A stretch of 37,433 nt of DNA. Source: a bacterium (GTDB lineage Bacteria; Chloroflexota; Dormibacteria; UBA8260; Bog-877). The notes under the pieces were generated by a model that saw only the letters and a program-made list of their open reading frames with translations, was not told the DNA's origin and ran no database searches. The translations under genes were made by a program, and so were the position numbers. The stretch is from NCBI GenBank assembly GCA_021791345.1, contig JAJYWT010000164.1, forward strand, positions 1 to 37,433, read 5' to 3'. Shown here in pieces: positions 14,475 through 22,565 of this stretch; the stretch's first letter is position 1, and every line of letters begins with the position of its first letter.

Positions 14475-16637
14475 GTGGCGGAGCACCCAGCGCGCACGGT
14501 CAAGCGAAGGCGTCGTCTGGAGCATGCCACCAGACCGCGCTCAGGCGACGACTTTCCGGACCCCCTGAAGGATCCCTCCTCATATATCAACCGCGAGCTG
14601 AGCTGGCTTGACTTCAACGCCCGGGTGCTAGCCGAGGCCACCGACCCGCGGGTTCCCGTGCTGGAGAGGATGCGCTTTCTCGCCATCACCGCCAACAACC
14701 TGGACGAGTTCTACATGATCCGGGTGGCCTCGCTCCGGCGTCAGCAGCAGGAGCACTTCGAGGCGACCCACCCCGACCGGATGACCGCCAGCGAGCAGCT
14801 GCTCGCGGTATCCGAGCGCAGCCGCCAGTTGGTGGACGGGCAGCTCACCTGCCTGCGGCAGGAGTTGGTGCCGGCGCTGCAGGCCGAGGGAGTGAGGCTG
14901 CTGCTCGACGGCGACCCTCTCAGCCGCAGCGAGGAGCGCATCTGCGACGAGTTCTTCGAGCGCCAGATCTATCCCCTGCTGACCCCACTCGCCATCGACC
15001 CGGCTCACCCGTTCCCCTACCTCAGCAATCTCTCCCTCTCGATTGCGGTGATCCTGGGGGAGCCGGGGGAGGGCGCTGCCCGCGTGGCCCGGGTCAAGGT
15101 GCCGTCCTCGCTCCCGCGATTCTTCCGGGCTGGTCCGAAGGGCCCCTTCATCCCCGTCGAACGGATCATCGCCGAGCGGCTCAAGCGGCTCTTCCCCGGC
15201 ATGAAGATCACGGGTCACGGGGTGTTCCGGGTCACCCGGGACGCCGACTTCGACGTGGACGAGGACGAGCCCGACCTCCTCTCCGCGATCGAAGAGGAGC
15301 TCAGAGGCCGGCGCTTCGGGGCAGTGGTCCGGGTGGAGACGGTCGGCCACCTCTCCCCAGAGTTGAGCAGCATGCTGGAGGCGGAGCTGGGAATCCCCGA
15401 AGACGAATTCCAGGCCGTGGACGGGCCCCTGGATCTGACCGGGCTCTTCGGAGTGGTCGAGTCCCTGGATCGCCCCGACCTCGCCTATCCGGTCTTCAGC
15501 GGCACCACCCCACCGCGCCTGATCAGCGTCCAGGACCAGGAGCCCGACTTCTTCGCGGTCATTCGCCGCGGTGACCTCCTGGTCCAACACCCCTATGACT
15601 CGTTCGCCGCCACCACTGAGCGCTTCATCGAACAGGCGGCGAGGGATCCCCGGGTGGTGGCCATCAAGCAGACCCTCTATCGCACCAGCGGCGACACCCC
15701 ACTGATCGGAGCCCTCACCCAGGCCGCCGAGGACGGCAAGCAGGTGGTGGTGCTGGTGGAGCTGAAGGCCCGCTTCGACGAGCAGAACAACATCCGCTGG
15801 GCGCGCCAGCTGGAGCAGGTGGGGGCCCATGTGGCCTACGGGGTGCCGGGGCTGAAGACCCATGCCAAGCTGGTGCTGGTGGTGCGCCAGGAGGAGAACG
15901 GGGTCCGCTACTACGCCCACATCGGCACCGGCAACTACAACGCCGCCACCGCTCGGGTCTACACCGACTTCGGCCTCTTCACCACCCGGCCGGAGGTCAC
16001 CGAGGAGGTCGCCGATCTCTTCAATTACCTGACCGGCTACTCCCGAAAGCGCGACTACCAGAGCCTCTGGGTCGCTCCCATCAACGCCATCGAGAAGTTC
16101 GAGGAGCTTCTGGAGCGAGAGCTCGCCCACCGGCGCGCCGGGCGCCCCGCCGGAGTGATGGTGAAGGTGAACGGGATCACCGATGGGCGGGCGATCCGGG
16201 CGATCTACAACGCGGCCCGCCAGGGTCTGCAATTCCGGCTGCTGGCGCGCGGCATCTGCTCGCTCCGTCCTGGCGTGGCCGGCCTCAGCGAGTCGGTCCA
16301 GGTGCACAGCGTGATCGGCCGCTTCCTCGAGCACGGGCGGGTCTTCACCTTCGTCAACGGCGGCAACCCCGAGGTCTACCTGGGCTCCACAGACCTGATG
16401 GGCCGCAATCTCTACCGGCGGGTGGAGTGCGTGGTGCCGCTGATCGACCCGCAGCTGCGTCAGGAGGTGCTCGAGGTGATGGAGCTGATGTGGCAGGACC
16501 GGCGCCAGAGCTGGCAGCTCAACTGCGACGGAGGCTGGTCGCGAGTGGACCCACACTCCACCGAGGTGGGCATCCAGGAACTCCTGATCGCCCGAGCCAA
16601 GCAGCGGCCGATGGGTTGGGACCTGCGGAGCCAATAG
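14475..16637 (+). CDS. ppk1: Polyphosphate kinase 1
   Basis: Reversible synthesis of inorganic polyphosphate from ATP. The 720-residue product has the four-domain PPK1 layout. The N-terminal domain has NRELSWLDFNARVLAEA and RMRFLAITANNLDEFYMIRV; then come the head domain and the two phospholipase-D-like C-terminal domains. The phosphorylated His is His463 in GLKTHAKLVLV. His482 follows in HIGTGNYN, at the same 19-residue spacing as His435/His454 of E. coli PPK1. The end has STDLMGRNLYRRVE. It starts with GTG behind a -10-like box. The PPOX gene follows 16 nt after its stop, so ppk1, the PPOX gene and rpiA may form one operon. Confidence 0.97.
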   Translation: MAEHPARTVKRRRRLEHATRPRSGDDFPDPLKDPSSYINRELSWLDFNARVLAEATDPRVPVLERMRFLAITANNLDEFYMIRVASLRRQQQEHFEATHPDRMTASEQLLAVSERSRQLVDGQLTCLRQELVPALQAEGVRLLLDGDPLSRSEERICDEFFERQIYPLLTPLAIDPAHPFPYLSNLSLSIAVILGEPGEGAARVARVKVPSSLPRFFRAGPKGPFIPVERIIAERLKRLFPGMKITGHGVFRVTRDADFDVDEDEPDLLSAIEEELRGRRFGAVVRVETVGHLSPELSSMLEAELGIPEDEFQAVDGPLDLTGLFGVVESLDRPDLAYPVFSGTTPPRLISVQDQEPDFFAVIRRGDLLVQHPYDSFAATTERFIEQAARDPRVVAIKQTLYRTSGDTPLIGALTQAAEDGKQVVVLVELKARFDEQNNIRWARQLEQVGAHVAYGVPGLKTHAKLVLVVRQEENGVRYYAHIGTGNYNAATARVYTDFGLFTTRPEVTEEVADLFNYLTGYSRKRDYQSLWVAPINAIEKFEELLERELAHRRAGRPAGVMVKVNGITDGRAIRAIYNAARQGLQFRLLARGICSLRPGVAGLSESVQVHSVIGRFLEHGRVFTFVNGGNPEVYLGSTDLMGRNLYRRVECVVPLIDPQLRQEVLEVMELMWQDRRQSWQLNCDGGWSRVDPHSTEVGIQELLIARAKQRPMGWDLRSQ

Positions 16638-16653
16638 GGAGGTGAGCACGAAC

Positions 16654-17058
16654 ATGGAGGAAGCACTGGGATTCCTGCGCGAGCACCACCGCGGCGTGCT
16701 GGCGACCTATCGGAAGGACGCCCGGGTGCAGATGTCGCCGGTGGTGGCGGCGGTCGACGCGAGCTCCCGGGTCGTGATCAGCACCCGGGAAGCGGCGATC
16801 AAGGCGCGGAATCTCCGCCGCGACCCGAGAGCGGGTCTGGTGGTGTTCACGGACCAATTCTTCGGCCCCTGGGTGATGCTCTGGGGGCAGGCCGAGCTGA
16901 TCTCCCTCCCGCAGGCCCTGCCCCTTCTTGAGGAGTACTACCGCCTGGTGGCCGGTGAGCATCCTGACTGGGAGGAGTACCGGCAGGCGATGGTCGACGA
17001 GCGACGGGTGCTCGTGCGCCTCACCGTGACCGATTGGGGTCCGAGGAGGTCGGGGTGA
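16654..17058 (+). CDS. PPOX-class flavin/F420-binding oxidoreductase
   Basis: Small split-barrel protein of 134 residues. The pattern FLREHHRGVLATYRKDARVQMSPV at the start (about residues 7-30), VVISTREAAIKARNLRRDPRAGLVVF in the middle and WVMLWGQAEL near the end is that of the pyridoxamine-phosphate-oxidase-like family, in particular the F420-dependent actinobacterial subgroup (Rv1155-like). The cofactor could be FMN or F420 and the substrate is unknown. GGGAGG at 16637-16642 is an acceptable Shine-Dalgarno sequence for ATG 16654; a GTG at 16642 overlaps that motif and is less likely. The stop overlaps the rpiA start as GTGA. Confidence 0.83.
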   Translation: MEEALGFLREHHRGVLATYRKDARVQMSPVVAAVDASSRVVISTREAAIKARNLRRDPRAGLVVFTDQFFGPWVMLWGQAELISLPQALPLLEEYYRLVAGEHPDWEEYRQAMVDERRVLVRLTVTDWGPRRSG

Positions 17059-17780
17059 CCCCGCCAGGCGTTGGCTCGGAGACATTCGAGGCCGCCATCG
17101 CGGCGGTCGGCCGTTTCGCCGCGGAGCGGATCCGCCCGGGGATGCGCTTGGGGCTGGGGACGGGACGCACCGCCACCGCGTTTCTGGACGCCCTGGAGCC
17201 GCGACTCACCGGGGATCTGCCGCTGGTGGCGGTGTGCACCTCCAAGCGCACCGAGGAGCGCGCAAGGGCGATGGGGATCACCATCCTGGAGTCCACGGAA
17301 GAGCCCCTCGACCTCGATATCGACGGCGCTGATGAGATCGATCCCCAACTGAACCTGATCAAGGGCGCGGGAGGCGCCATGGTGCGAGAGAAGATCGTGG
17401 CCGAGCGCAGCCGCCGTTTCTGGGTGGTGGCCGACTCGGGAAAGCTGGTTGCGCGCCTCGGCGAGCGCCAGCCGCTGCCGCTCGAGGTGCTGCCCTTCGA
17501 TTGGCGCGGCACCGCGGCCAGGGTGAGGGCCGTCAGCGGTGGCACGCCGTGCCTTCGGGGAGGCGACCAGCCGTTCGTGACGGACAACGGCAACTACGTC
17601 CTTGACCTCCAGCTGCCACCCGCCGCCCCGGAGCCCACGCGACTGGCACGCCAGCTGGAGGCGATTCCCGGGGTGCTGGGGCACGGCCTCTTCCTGCAGA
17701 CGGCGACCGCCGCCATCGTCTCCGACGGCCGCTCGGTCGAGGTCCGGGGAGACCTGGACCGCGTGCGCCCGGGGATCTGA
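17055..17780 (+). CDS. rpiA: Ribose 5-phosphate isomerase A
   Basis: Interconverts ribose 5-phosphate and ribulose 5-phosphate in the pentose phosphate pathway. The 241-residue product shows GLGTGRTAT (33-41, phosphate loop), DIDGADEID with Asp90 and Asp93, KGAGGA with Lys103, and REKIVAE with catalytic Glu112. The spacing 90/93/103/112 equals the E. coli active site 81/84/94/103. Start GTG 17055 has GAGGAGG five nt upstream (17043-17049) and overlaps the stop of the PPOX gene, so a TTG at 17034 was rejected. Confidence 0.95.
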   Translation: MTPPGVGSETFEAAIAAVGRFAAERIRPGMRLGLGTGRTATAFLDALEPRLTGDLPLVAVCTSKRTEERARAMGITILESTEEPLDLDIDGADEIDPQLNLIKGAGGAMVREKIVAERSRRFWVVADSGKLVARLGERQPLPLEVLPFDWRGTAARVRAVSGGTPCLRGGDQPFVTDNGNYVLDLQLPPAAPEPTRLARQLEAIPGVLGHGLFLQTATAAIVSDGRSVEVRGDLDRVRPGI

Positions 17781-17794
17781 CGGGGAGGGACGGG

Positions 17795-18307
17795 TCAGGA
17801 GCTGCGGCCCCGACGGCGGTTCAGCCCGATGATCAGGCCCAGTGGGATCACCACTCCCACAAAGCCGGTGAGGACGGCGATCCCGTTGGGGAGGTCCTTG
17901 GGATTGGACATGCCCACATAGGAGAAGAGCGCGGACAGCACCGCGACCACGATCACCACCACGATCGCCACCACCAGCACGAGGTTCTCGTGCTCGACCC
18001 GACTCACCCAGAAGTCGGGCCAGCGATTGCGGATGTAGCGGTAGACGTTGATCGCGGTCAGGCTGTTCAGGATCAGGGCGCTGATCAGCGCACTCACCGC
18101 CACCCCCCAGCGAAAGGCGCCCAGCTGAGAGATCACCCAGGCGGAGAAGTTGACGACCAGCAGCCCGACCGGGGTTGCCAGTCCGATCACCGGCAGGATG
18201 CACGAGTGCCAGTCCTCAGGAAGCGGGATGAAGACCCCGTTCTGGACCGCGCTGCCGCCGCGCCGCAGCCGGCTCACCCTGCCCCTCGTCCTGCCATCGG
18301 CTTTCAC
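17795..18307 (-). CDS. Four-helix membrane protein of unknown function
   Basis: The product is 170 residues. After a basic N-terminal 20 residues come four hydrophobic helices: about 37-59, 67-90, 107-131 and 142-162. The tail GLNRRRGRSS is basic and should be cytoplasmic. The loop between helices 2 and 3 carries RYIRNRWPDFWVSRVEHEN. No transporter or enzyme motif is recognisable. Start GTG 18307 is preceded directly by GAAGGAAG. It converges with rpiA (15 bp apart) and diverges from the MarP-like gene. Function cannot be inferred. Confidence 0.7.
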   Translation of the reverse strand: MKADGRTRGRVSRLRRGGSAVQNGVFIPLPEDWHSCILPVIGLATPVGLLVVNFSAWVISQLGAFRWGVAVSALISALILNSLTAINVYRYIRNRWPDFWVSRVEHENLVLVVAIVVVIVVAVLSALFSYVGMSNPKDLPNGIAVLTGFVGVVIPLGLIIGLNRRRGRSS

Positions 18308-18405
18308 CTTCCTTCTTGCACCCTCCGCATCTGTTCCGGCATTGTGGCCGCGGTCGAGACCGCACGCTTCGGGCCTGACACTCCAGGCATCATGGCAGGA
18401 GGGAT

Positions 18406-19584
18406 ATGGACGTAGTCGACGTGGTGATCATCGTGGCCCTGGCCTACGCGGCGGTGGTGGGCTACCGCCGTGGTCTCACCTACTCCCTGTTCTCCCTCGT
18501 GGGCCTGGTGGTGGGCCTGGTGGTGGGGTCCTGGCTGGCGGCGACCGTTCCCCCCCTCCTCCACCAGTTCTCGGGCACAATCCGGTCAGCGATCGCGATC
18601 GGGCTGGTCCTGGCGGTGGCATTTCTGGGCGACGCCCTGGGCGGTTTGGTGGGAGCCCGGCTGCGGGTCACGACCCTGCGCAGCCACCTGGGGCCCGTCG
18701 ACTCGCTGGCCGGGACCGCCTGGGGGCTGGTGGTGGTGCTTGCGGTGAGCTGGTTCCTGGGCCTGGTCTTCGAACAGGGCCCCATCCAACCGCTTGCCGC
18801 GCAGATCCAAAGCTCCACCATCCTGCGCACCCTCGACCGCAACCTTCCTGAGGGGCCGGCCTGGCTCGGCTACCTCCAGCACGTCTTCAGTGCGGTGCCC
18901 TTTCCGCAGGTGTTCGCCGATCTGGTGCCGCCACTCCCAGGCCCGGTGGCCCTGCCGGGAGACCTGAGTGGCGACGTCGCCATCCGCCGGGACGCCGCGG
19001 AGACCGTGAAGGTGGTGAGCTCGGGCTGCGGCGGCCTGATCGAGGGAAGTGGCTTCCCGGTGGCCCACGACCTGATCATGACCAACGCCCACGTCGTGGC
19101 CGGGACCCACGGCACCACAGTCGCGATCCCCGGGCGACTGGGTTCCCTGCCGGCACGAGTGGTCTTCTTCGACCCCCGCACCGACCTGGCCCTGCTGCTG
19201 GTCCCCGGGCTCGACCTCAACCCGCTCGCCTTCTCTGACAGCGGCTCCCGCGGCACCCAGGGCGCGGTGATCGGGTATCCGGGCGGCGGCAGCGAGCAGG
19301 TGGTGCCCGGAGCGATCCGCGGTGAGATCCAGGCGGTCGGGCGCGACATCTACTCGCAGGGACTGGTCAGCCGCCAGATCTTCGTCCTCGAGGCGAACGT
19401 CATCCCGGGCAACTCCGGAGGACCGTTCGTCAACCTCCAGGGCGAGGTGCTGGGGGTCGTCTTCGCCAAATCGCTGGTGACCAACGACGAGGGCTACGCC
19501 CTCACCGCGCGGGAGATAGCTCCGGATCTGGCCCGAGGGGAGCACGACAGCACCCCGGTGTCGACCGAGAGCTGCGTCGACTAG
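18406..19584 (+). CDS. marP: MarP-like membrane serine protease (CvpA domain plus trypsin-like domain)
   Basis: The product is 392 residues. Residues 1-150 form a CvpA/colicin-V-production-type domain with four membrane helices. A chymotrypsin-like protease domain follows. The catalytic triad is visible as His229 (TNAHVVAG), Asp260 (RTDLALLL) and Ser337 (GNSGGPFVN). This is the layout of mycobacterial MarP, a periplasmic protease needed for acid and oxidative stress resistance through cell-wall hydrolase processing. A strong AGGAGGG Shine-Dalgarno sequence (18397-18403) lies very close to ATG 18406. Two cysteines at the protease N-terminus of MarP form a regulatory disulfide; here only Cys208 (SGCGGLIEG) is seen near that place. 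Confidence 0.88.
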   Translation: MDVVDVVIIVALAYAAVVGYRRGLTYSLFSLVGLVVGLVVGSWLAATVPPLLHQFSGTIRSAIAIGLVLAVAFLGDALGGLVGARLRVTTLRSHLGPVDSLAGTAWGLVVVLAVSWFLGLVFEQGPIQPLAAQIQSSTILRTLDRNLPEGPAWLGYLQHVFSAVPFPQVFADLVPPLPGPVALPGDLSGDVAIRRDAAETVKVVSSGCGGLIEGSGFPVAHDLIMTNAHVVAGTHGTTVAIPGRLGSLPARVVFFDPRTDLALLLVPGLDLNPLAFSDSGSRGTQGAVIGYPGGGSEQVVPGAIRGEIQAVGRDIYSQGLVSRQIFVLEANVIPGNSGGPFVNLQGEVLGVVFAKSLVTNDEGYALTAREIAPDLARGEHDSTPVSTESCVD

Positions 19585-19935
19585 GCGCCGCGCGACGGTC
19601 ATCCCGCCGCGGGTCGCGAGGCAGGGCGGGTTCTCCTGATCCGTCCCGTCAATGGGTGGCATCCATCGATCCCGGAGCCACGGCTCGGCGGCGCTCGGTG
19701 GCAGCCATCCAGACGATGGGTGCGGCCGAGGCCAGGCGCCAGGCCGGGCGCGGACGAGCGCTGACCGACCCGGCCCCGGCCGGATTGCCGAGGACTGGGG
19801 GAAGTGGTTCGGAGCACATGTCCCCCGTGCTGCGCCATGCCGTCAGCCCAGATCCACGAACCGAAGTGGCGACTCCCGTGGTATCGGGTAAGAGGGCGCC
19901 CGGTGCGAGCCGGCCCCATCCCGCTCCCACCCGCC
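19585..19935. other. Intergenic stretch with no supported gene
   Basis: About 350 bp between the protease stop and the MarR promoter. Short open frames on both strands have no motif. Several short inverted repeats occur, including GGGGGA at 19797 pairing with TCCCCC near 19818-19823, but no known RNA family was recognised. It may hold the terminator of the protease gene. Confidence 0.4.
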
Positions 19936-19971
19936 TTGTCATTAGGTTAACTAATTAGGTATCCTAATAAC
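19936..19971 (+). promoter_or_regulatory. Promoter and palindromic operator of the marR-MFS operon
   Basis: An AT-rich island in very GC-rich DNA. The -35 TTGTCA (19936-19941) and -10 TATCCT (19960-19965) are 18 nt apart. The -10 ends 6 nt before ATG 19972, so the mRNA should be leaderless. Two inverted repeats overlay the promoter: ATTAG-GTTAA-CTAAT (19941-19955) and ATTAGG-TAT-CCTAAT (19954-19968). They share the direct repeat ATTAGGT at 13-bp spacing. This is the expected layout for autorepression by a MarR dimer that blocks the -10 region. Confidence 0.82.
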
Positions 19972-20445
19972 ATGACGACGAGGAACCCAACCACAGAGCG
20001 TCCCCCAGAGGGCCTGGAGGTCGCCTCCTCCGAGCTGGGCCAGCGGCTGCCCCTGGTCATGACCCTGCTGGGGCGAAGCCTGCGCCACGCGTACACCCCC
20101 ATCGGGGTCAACCTGGGCCAGTACCCGGTCTTGAACTCCTTGCTCGAGCATCCCGATTCGTCGGTCTCCGAGCTGGCGGCGCGGGAGCGGGTCAAGCTGC
20201 CATCCATGACCGCGGTCGTCCACCAGATGGAGTCGGACGGCCTGGTCGCCAAGCAGGCCGACCTCAGCGACCGCCGCTGCGTGCGGATCAGCCTCACCCC
20301 CAGGGGCCGGGAGGTCGCGGAGGCCGCTCGCCGTGCCCGTGCCAGCTGGTTCGCAGAGCGGCTCGACCACCTGAGCCGTGCTGAGGTCGCCGCCATCAGC
20401 CGCGCCCTGCCAGCGCTCGAGCATCTGGTGCATCTCGACCAATGA
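19972..20445 (+). CDS. MarR-family transcriptional regulator
   Basis: Winged-helix repressor of 157 residues. The DNA-binding part is seen as SVSELAARERVKLPSMTAVVHQMESDGLVAKQ (helix-turn-helix, about 61-92). It is followed by the wing DLSDRRCVRISLTPRGREV (95-113), a signature of MarR proteins, with dimerisation helices at both ends. It probably represses its own operon through the two palindromes just upstream and responds to a small hydrophobic ligand, as many MarR proteins do. Its TGA overlaps the ATG of the MFS transporter gene (ATGA), which suggests control of efflux. The start ATG has no Shine-Dalgarno sequence and appears to be at the 5' end of the mRNA. Confidence 0.93.
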   Translation: MTTRNPTTERPPEGLEVASSELGQRLPLVMTLLGRSLRHAYTPIGVNLGQYPVLNSLLEHPDSSVSELAARERVKLPSMTAVVHQMESDGLVAKQADLSDRRCVRISLTPRGREVAEAARRARASWFAERLDHLSRAEVAAISRALPALEHLVHLDQ

Positions 20446-21728
20446 GGTACAGCCCCAGGGCGGTGACGGGCCGCACCTTCCAGTCGCTGGCAACCAGGAA
20501 CTACCGGCTGTTCTTCAGCGGCCAGCTGGTGTCGGTCACCGGCAGCTGGCTCCAGAGCACCGCCCAGGCGTGGCTGATCCTGGAGCTGACCCACTCCGCC
20601 TTCATGCTCGGCCTGGTGGTCATGGTGCAGTTCCTGCCCAACCTCCTGCTCCAACCCTTCGGGGGCGTGATCGCGGACCGCTTCCCGAAGAGATCCCTGC
20701 TCTACATCACCCAGGGATCGTTTGCGGTCGTGGCCGGGGTCCTAGGGATCACCGTGGGGCTGGGGATCGTGACCGTCTGGGAGGTGTTCCTGGTGGTCGC
20801 GCTCTTCGGCCTGATCAACGTGGTGGACGGCCCGACCCGGCAGGCGTTCGTCCCCGAGATGGTGGGCCAGGATCAGCTGGCCAACGCCGTGGCCCTCAAC
20901 TCCACAGTCTTCAACGGCGCTCGGGTGGTGGGACCGGCAGCCGCCGGCATCCTCATCGCCACCGTGGGCACGGCGCTGTGCTTCGACCTCAACGCGATCT
21001 CCTACCTGGCCGTTCTGCTGGCGCTGTACCTCATGCGCCCGGAGGAGCTGCATCTATTGGAGCGCGCCGGTCGCCGGGTGGCTGGGACCCTTGAGCAGAT
21101 CAAGGAGGGGGCGCGGTACGCCGCCCGCACCCCGGAGGTGGCCCTGGTGATGGTGATGATGCTGGTGGTCGGGACTTTGTCCTACAACTTCTCGGTCATG
21201 ATCCCCGCCCTCGCCAAGGAGGGCCTCCACGCCGGGGCGACCACCTTCGGGCTTCTCAGCGCGGCGCTCGGAGTGGGAGCCCTGGGCGGGGCCCTGGTGG
21301 TCGCCTACTGGGGGCGGGCCACAGTGGCGGTGCTGCTGGCGGGCTGTGCCACCTTCGGTGGGTTCCTGACCCTGGCCGGCCAGGTCGGGACCGTGGTCCC
21401 CGCCATGGCGCTGCTGGTCGCGACCGGCGCGGGGATGATCGTCTACTCCTCGATGTCGAACAGCATCATCCAGCTGTTCACGCCGGCGCCGCTGCGGGGC
21501 CGGGTCATGTCCCTGTACCTGTGGGTCTTCATGGGGACCACCCCGATCGGCAGCCCCATCGCCGGGTTGATCGAGCAGTCGCTGGGCAGCCGGGCCACAA
21601 TGACCATCGCCGGTCTCGCCGCGCTGGCGACGGCGGCCGGGGGGATGGTGTGGTGGGCCAGGCGCAGCCGCCGAGGAGGCAGCTACCCGGCTACCTCTCC
21701 TCCCCTGGCCGAGGCCCCGACCGCGTGA
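20442..21728 (+). CDS. MFS transporter (EntS-like), probable drug or metabolite exporter
   Basis: The product is 428 residues with about twelve membrane helices. The N-terminus FQSLATRNYRLFFSGQLVSVTGSW and GGVIADRFPKRSL (motif A-like loop between helices 2 and 3) are typical of the EntS/MFS_3 subfamily. It carries NVVDGPTRQAFVPEMV and TPAPLRGRVMSLY in the second loop, also conserved in that group. It is translationally coupled to the MarR gene and probably exports the compound sensed by that regulator. Its last 46 nt overlap the convergent fabI gene. The substrate cannot be read from the sequence. Confidence 0.92.
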   Translation: MRYSPRAVTGRTFQSLATRNYRLFFSGQLVSVTGSWLQSTAQAWLILELTHSAFMLGLVVMVQFLPNLLLQPFGGVIADRFPKRSLLYITQGSFAVVAGVLGITVGLGIVTVWEVFLVVALFGLINVVDGPTRQAFVPEMVGQDQLANAVALNSTVFNGARVVGPAAAGILIATVGTALCFDLNAISYLAVLLALYLMRPEELHLLERAGRRVAGTLEQIKEGARYAARTPEVALVMVMMLVVGTLSYNFSVMIPALAKEGLHAGATTFGLLSAALGVGALGGALVVAYWGRATVAVLLAGCATFGGFLTLAGQVGTVVPAMALLVATGAGMIVYSSMSNSIIQLFTPAPLRGRVMSLYLWVFMGTTPIGSPIAGLIEQSLGSRATMTIAGLAALATAAGGMVWWARRSRRGGSYPATSPPLAEAPTA

Positions 21729-22519
21729 AAGCCACCGTCGACATGGATCAGCTCCCCGGTCGTCGCTGAGAAATAATCGGAGAGGAGCGCCACCACCGCC
21801 TTGCCCACCGGGCCGGAGTCCCGCGCGTCCCAGCCCAGCGGCGCCTGCTCCGCGAACACCTCGGGGAACCGGGCGAAACCAGGGATCCCCTTGGCGGCGG
21901 TGGTGAAGATCGGCCCCGCCGAGACCGCGTTGACCCTGATCCCCCGGCTGCCCAGATACTGGGCGAGGTAGCGCACCACCGCTTCCAGGGCGGCCTTCGA
22001 GACCCCCATCCAGTCGTAGCCGGGCCAGGCCTGGGTGGCGTCGAAGTCCAAGGTGACGATGCTGCCGCCGGTATCCGGCATGGCCGGCTCCAGGGCCACC
22101 GCCAGCTGCTTGAGGGAGTAAGCGCTGACTCGCAGCGCCGTGGCGGCCGACTCCCAGGGCGTCTGCAAAAAGGCACCTCCCAGCGCATCGCCTGGGGCGA
22201 AGGCAACCCCGTGCACCACCCCGTCGATCTGCCACCCCCGCTGCTTGATGGTGGCGGCCAGAGCCTCGAAGTCGGCATCCACCGAGACGTCCAGCTCCAG
22301 CACCTCGGCCGGCCGGGGCAGGCGGGCCGAGGTGCGTTCGGTGATCCGGGCCACCCGGCCAAACGAGGTCAGCACGACCTCGGCGCCGTCCTCCTGGGCC
22401 TGCTTGGCCACCGCGAAGGGGATCGAGGCGGGCGAGAGCACGCCGGTGACCAATATCCGCTTGCCACTGAGCAGCATGAGACGCAAGGTTAGCGACTCCA
22501 GCGTCCCCGGACCGGCCAT
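21683..22519 (-). CDS. fabI: Enoyl-ACP reductase, InhA/FabI type
   Basis: NADH-dependent reductase of fatty-acid elongation (type II FAS). The 278-residue product resembles mycobacterial InhA: GKRILVTGVLSPASIPFAVAKQ (cofactor site), VVHGVAFAPG, catalytic Tyr168 and Lys175 in YDWMGVSKAALE (7 apart, as Tyr158/Lys165 of InhA), AGPIFTTAAKGIPGF, and the C-terminal SDYFSATTGELIHVDGG. Start ATG 22519 has GAGAGGAG upstream; the ATG at 22477 would match the InhA N-terminus more closely but lacks a Shine-Dalgarno sequence. The gene diverges from the LCP gene. This protein is the target of isoniazid and triclosan in other bacteria; sensitivity here is unknown. Confidence 0.93.
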   Translation of the reverse strand: MAGPGTLESLTLRLMLLSGKRILVTGVLSPASIPFAVAKQAQEDGAEVVLTSFGRVARITERTSARLPRPAEVLELDVSVDADFEALAATIKQRGWQIDGVVHGVAFAPGDALGGAFLQTPWESAATALRVSAYSLKQLAVALEPAMPDTGGSIVTLDFDATQAWPGYDWMGVSKAALEAVVRYLAQYLGSRGIRVNAVSAGPIFTTAAKGIPGFARFPEVFAEQAPLGWDARDSGPVGKAVVALLSDYFSATTGELIHVDGGFHAVGASARGGEVAG

Positions 22520-22550
22520 CGCGGCTCAGGCTCCTCTCAGCCGGGCAGGT

Positions 22551-22556
22551 TACACT
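22551..22556 (+). promoter_or_regulatory. -10 element of the LCP gene
   Basis: TACACT lies 9 nt before ATG 22566 and no Shine-Dalgarno sequence is present. A transcript would have a leader of about 0-3 nt. Confidence 0.45.
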
Positions 22557-22565
22557 TGGCCGCAC

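Noticed and set aside
14628..16655. A 675-residue open frame antisense to ppk1
   Set aside because: The codon pattern and motifs clearly belong to ppk1 on the plus strand. The antisense product has only low-complexity composition.
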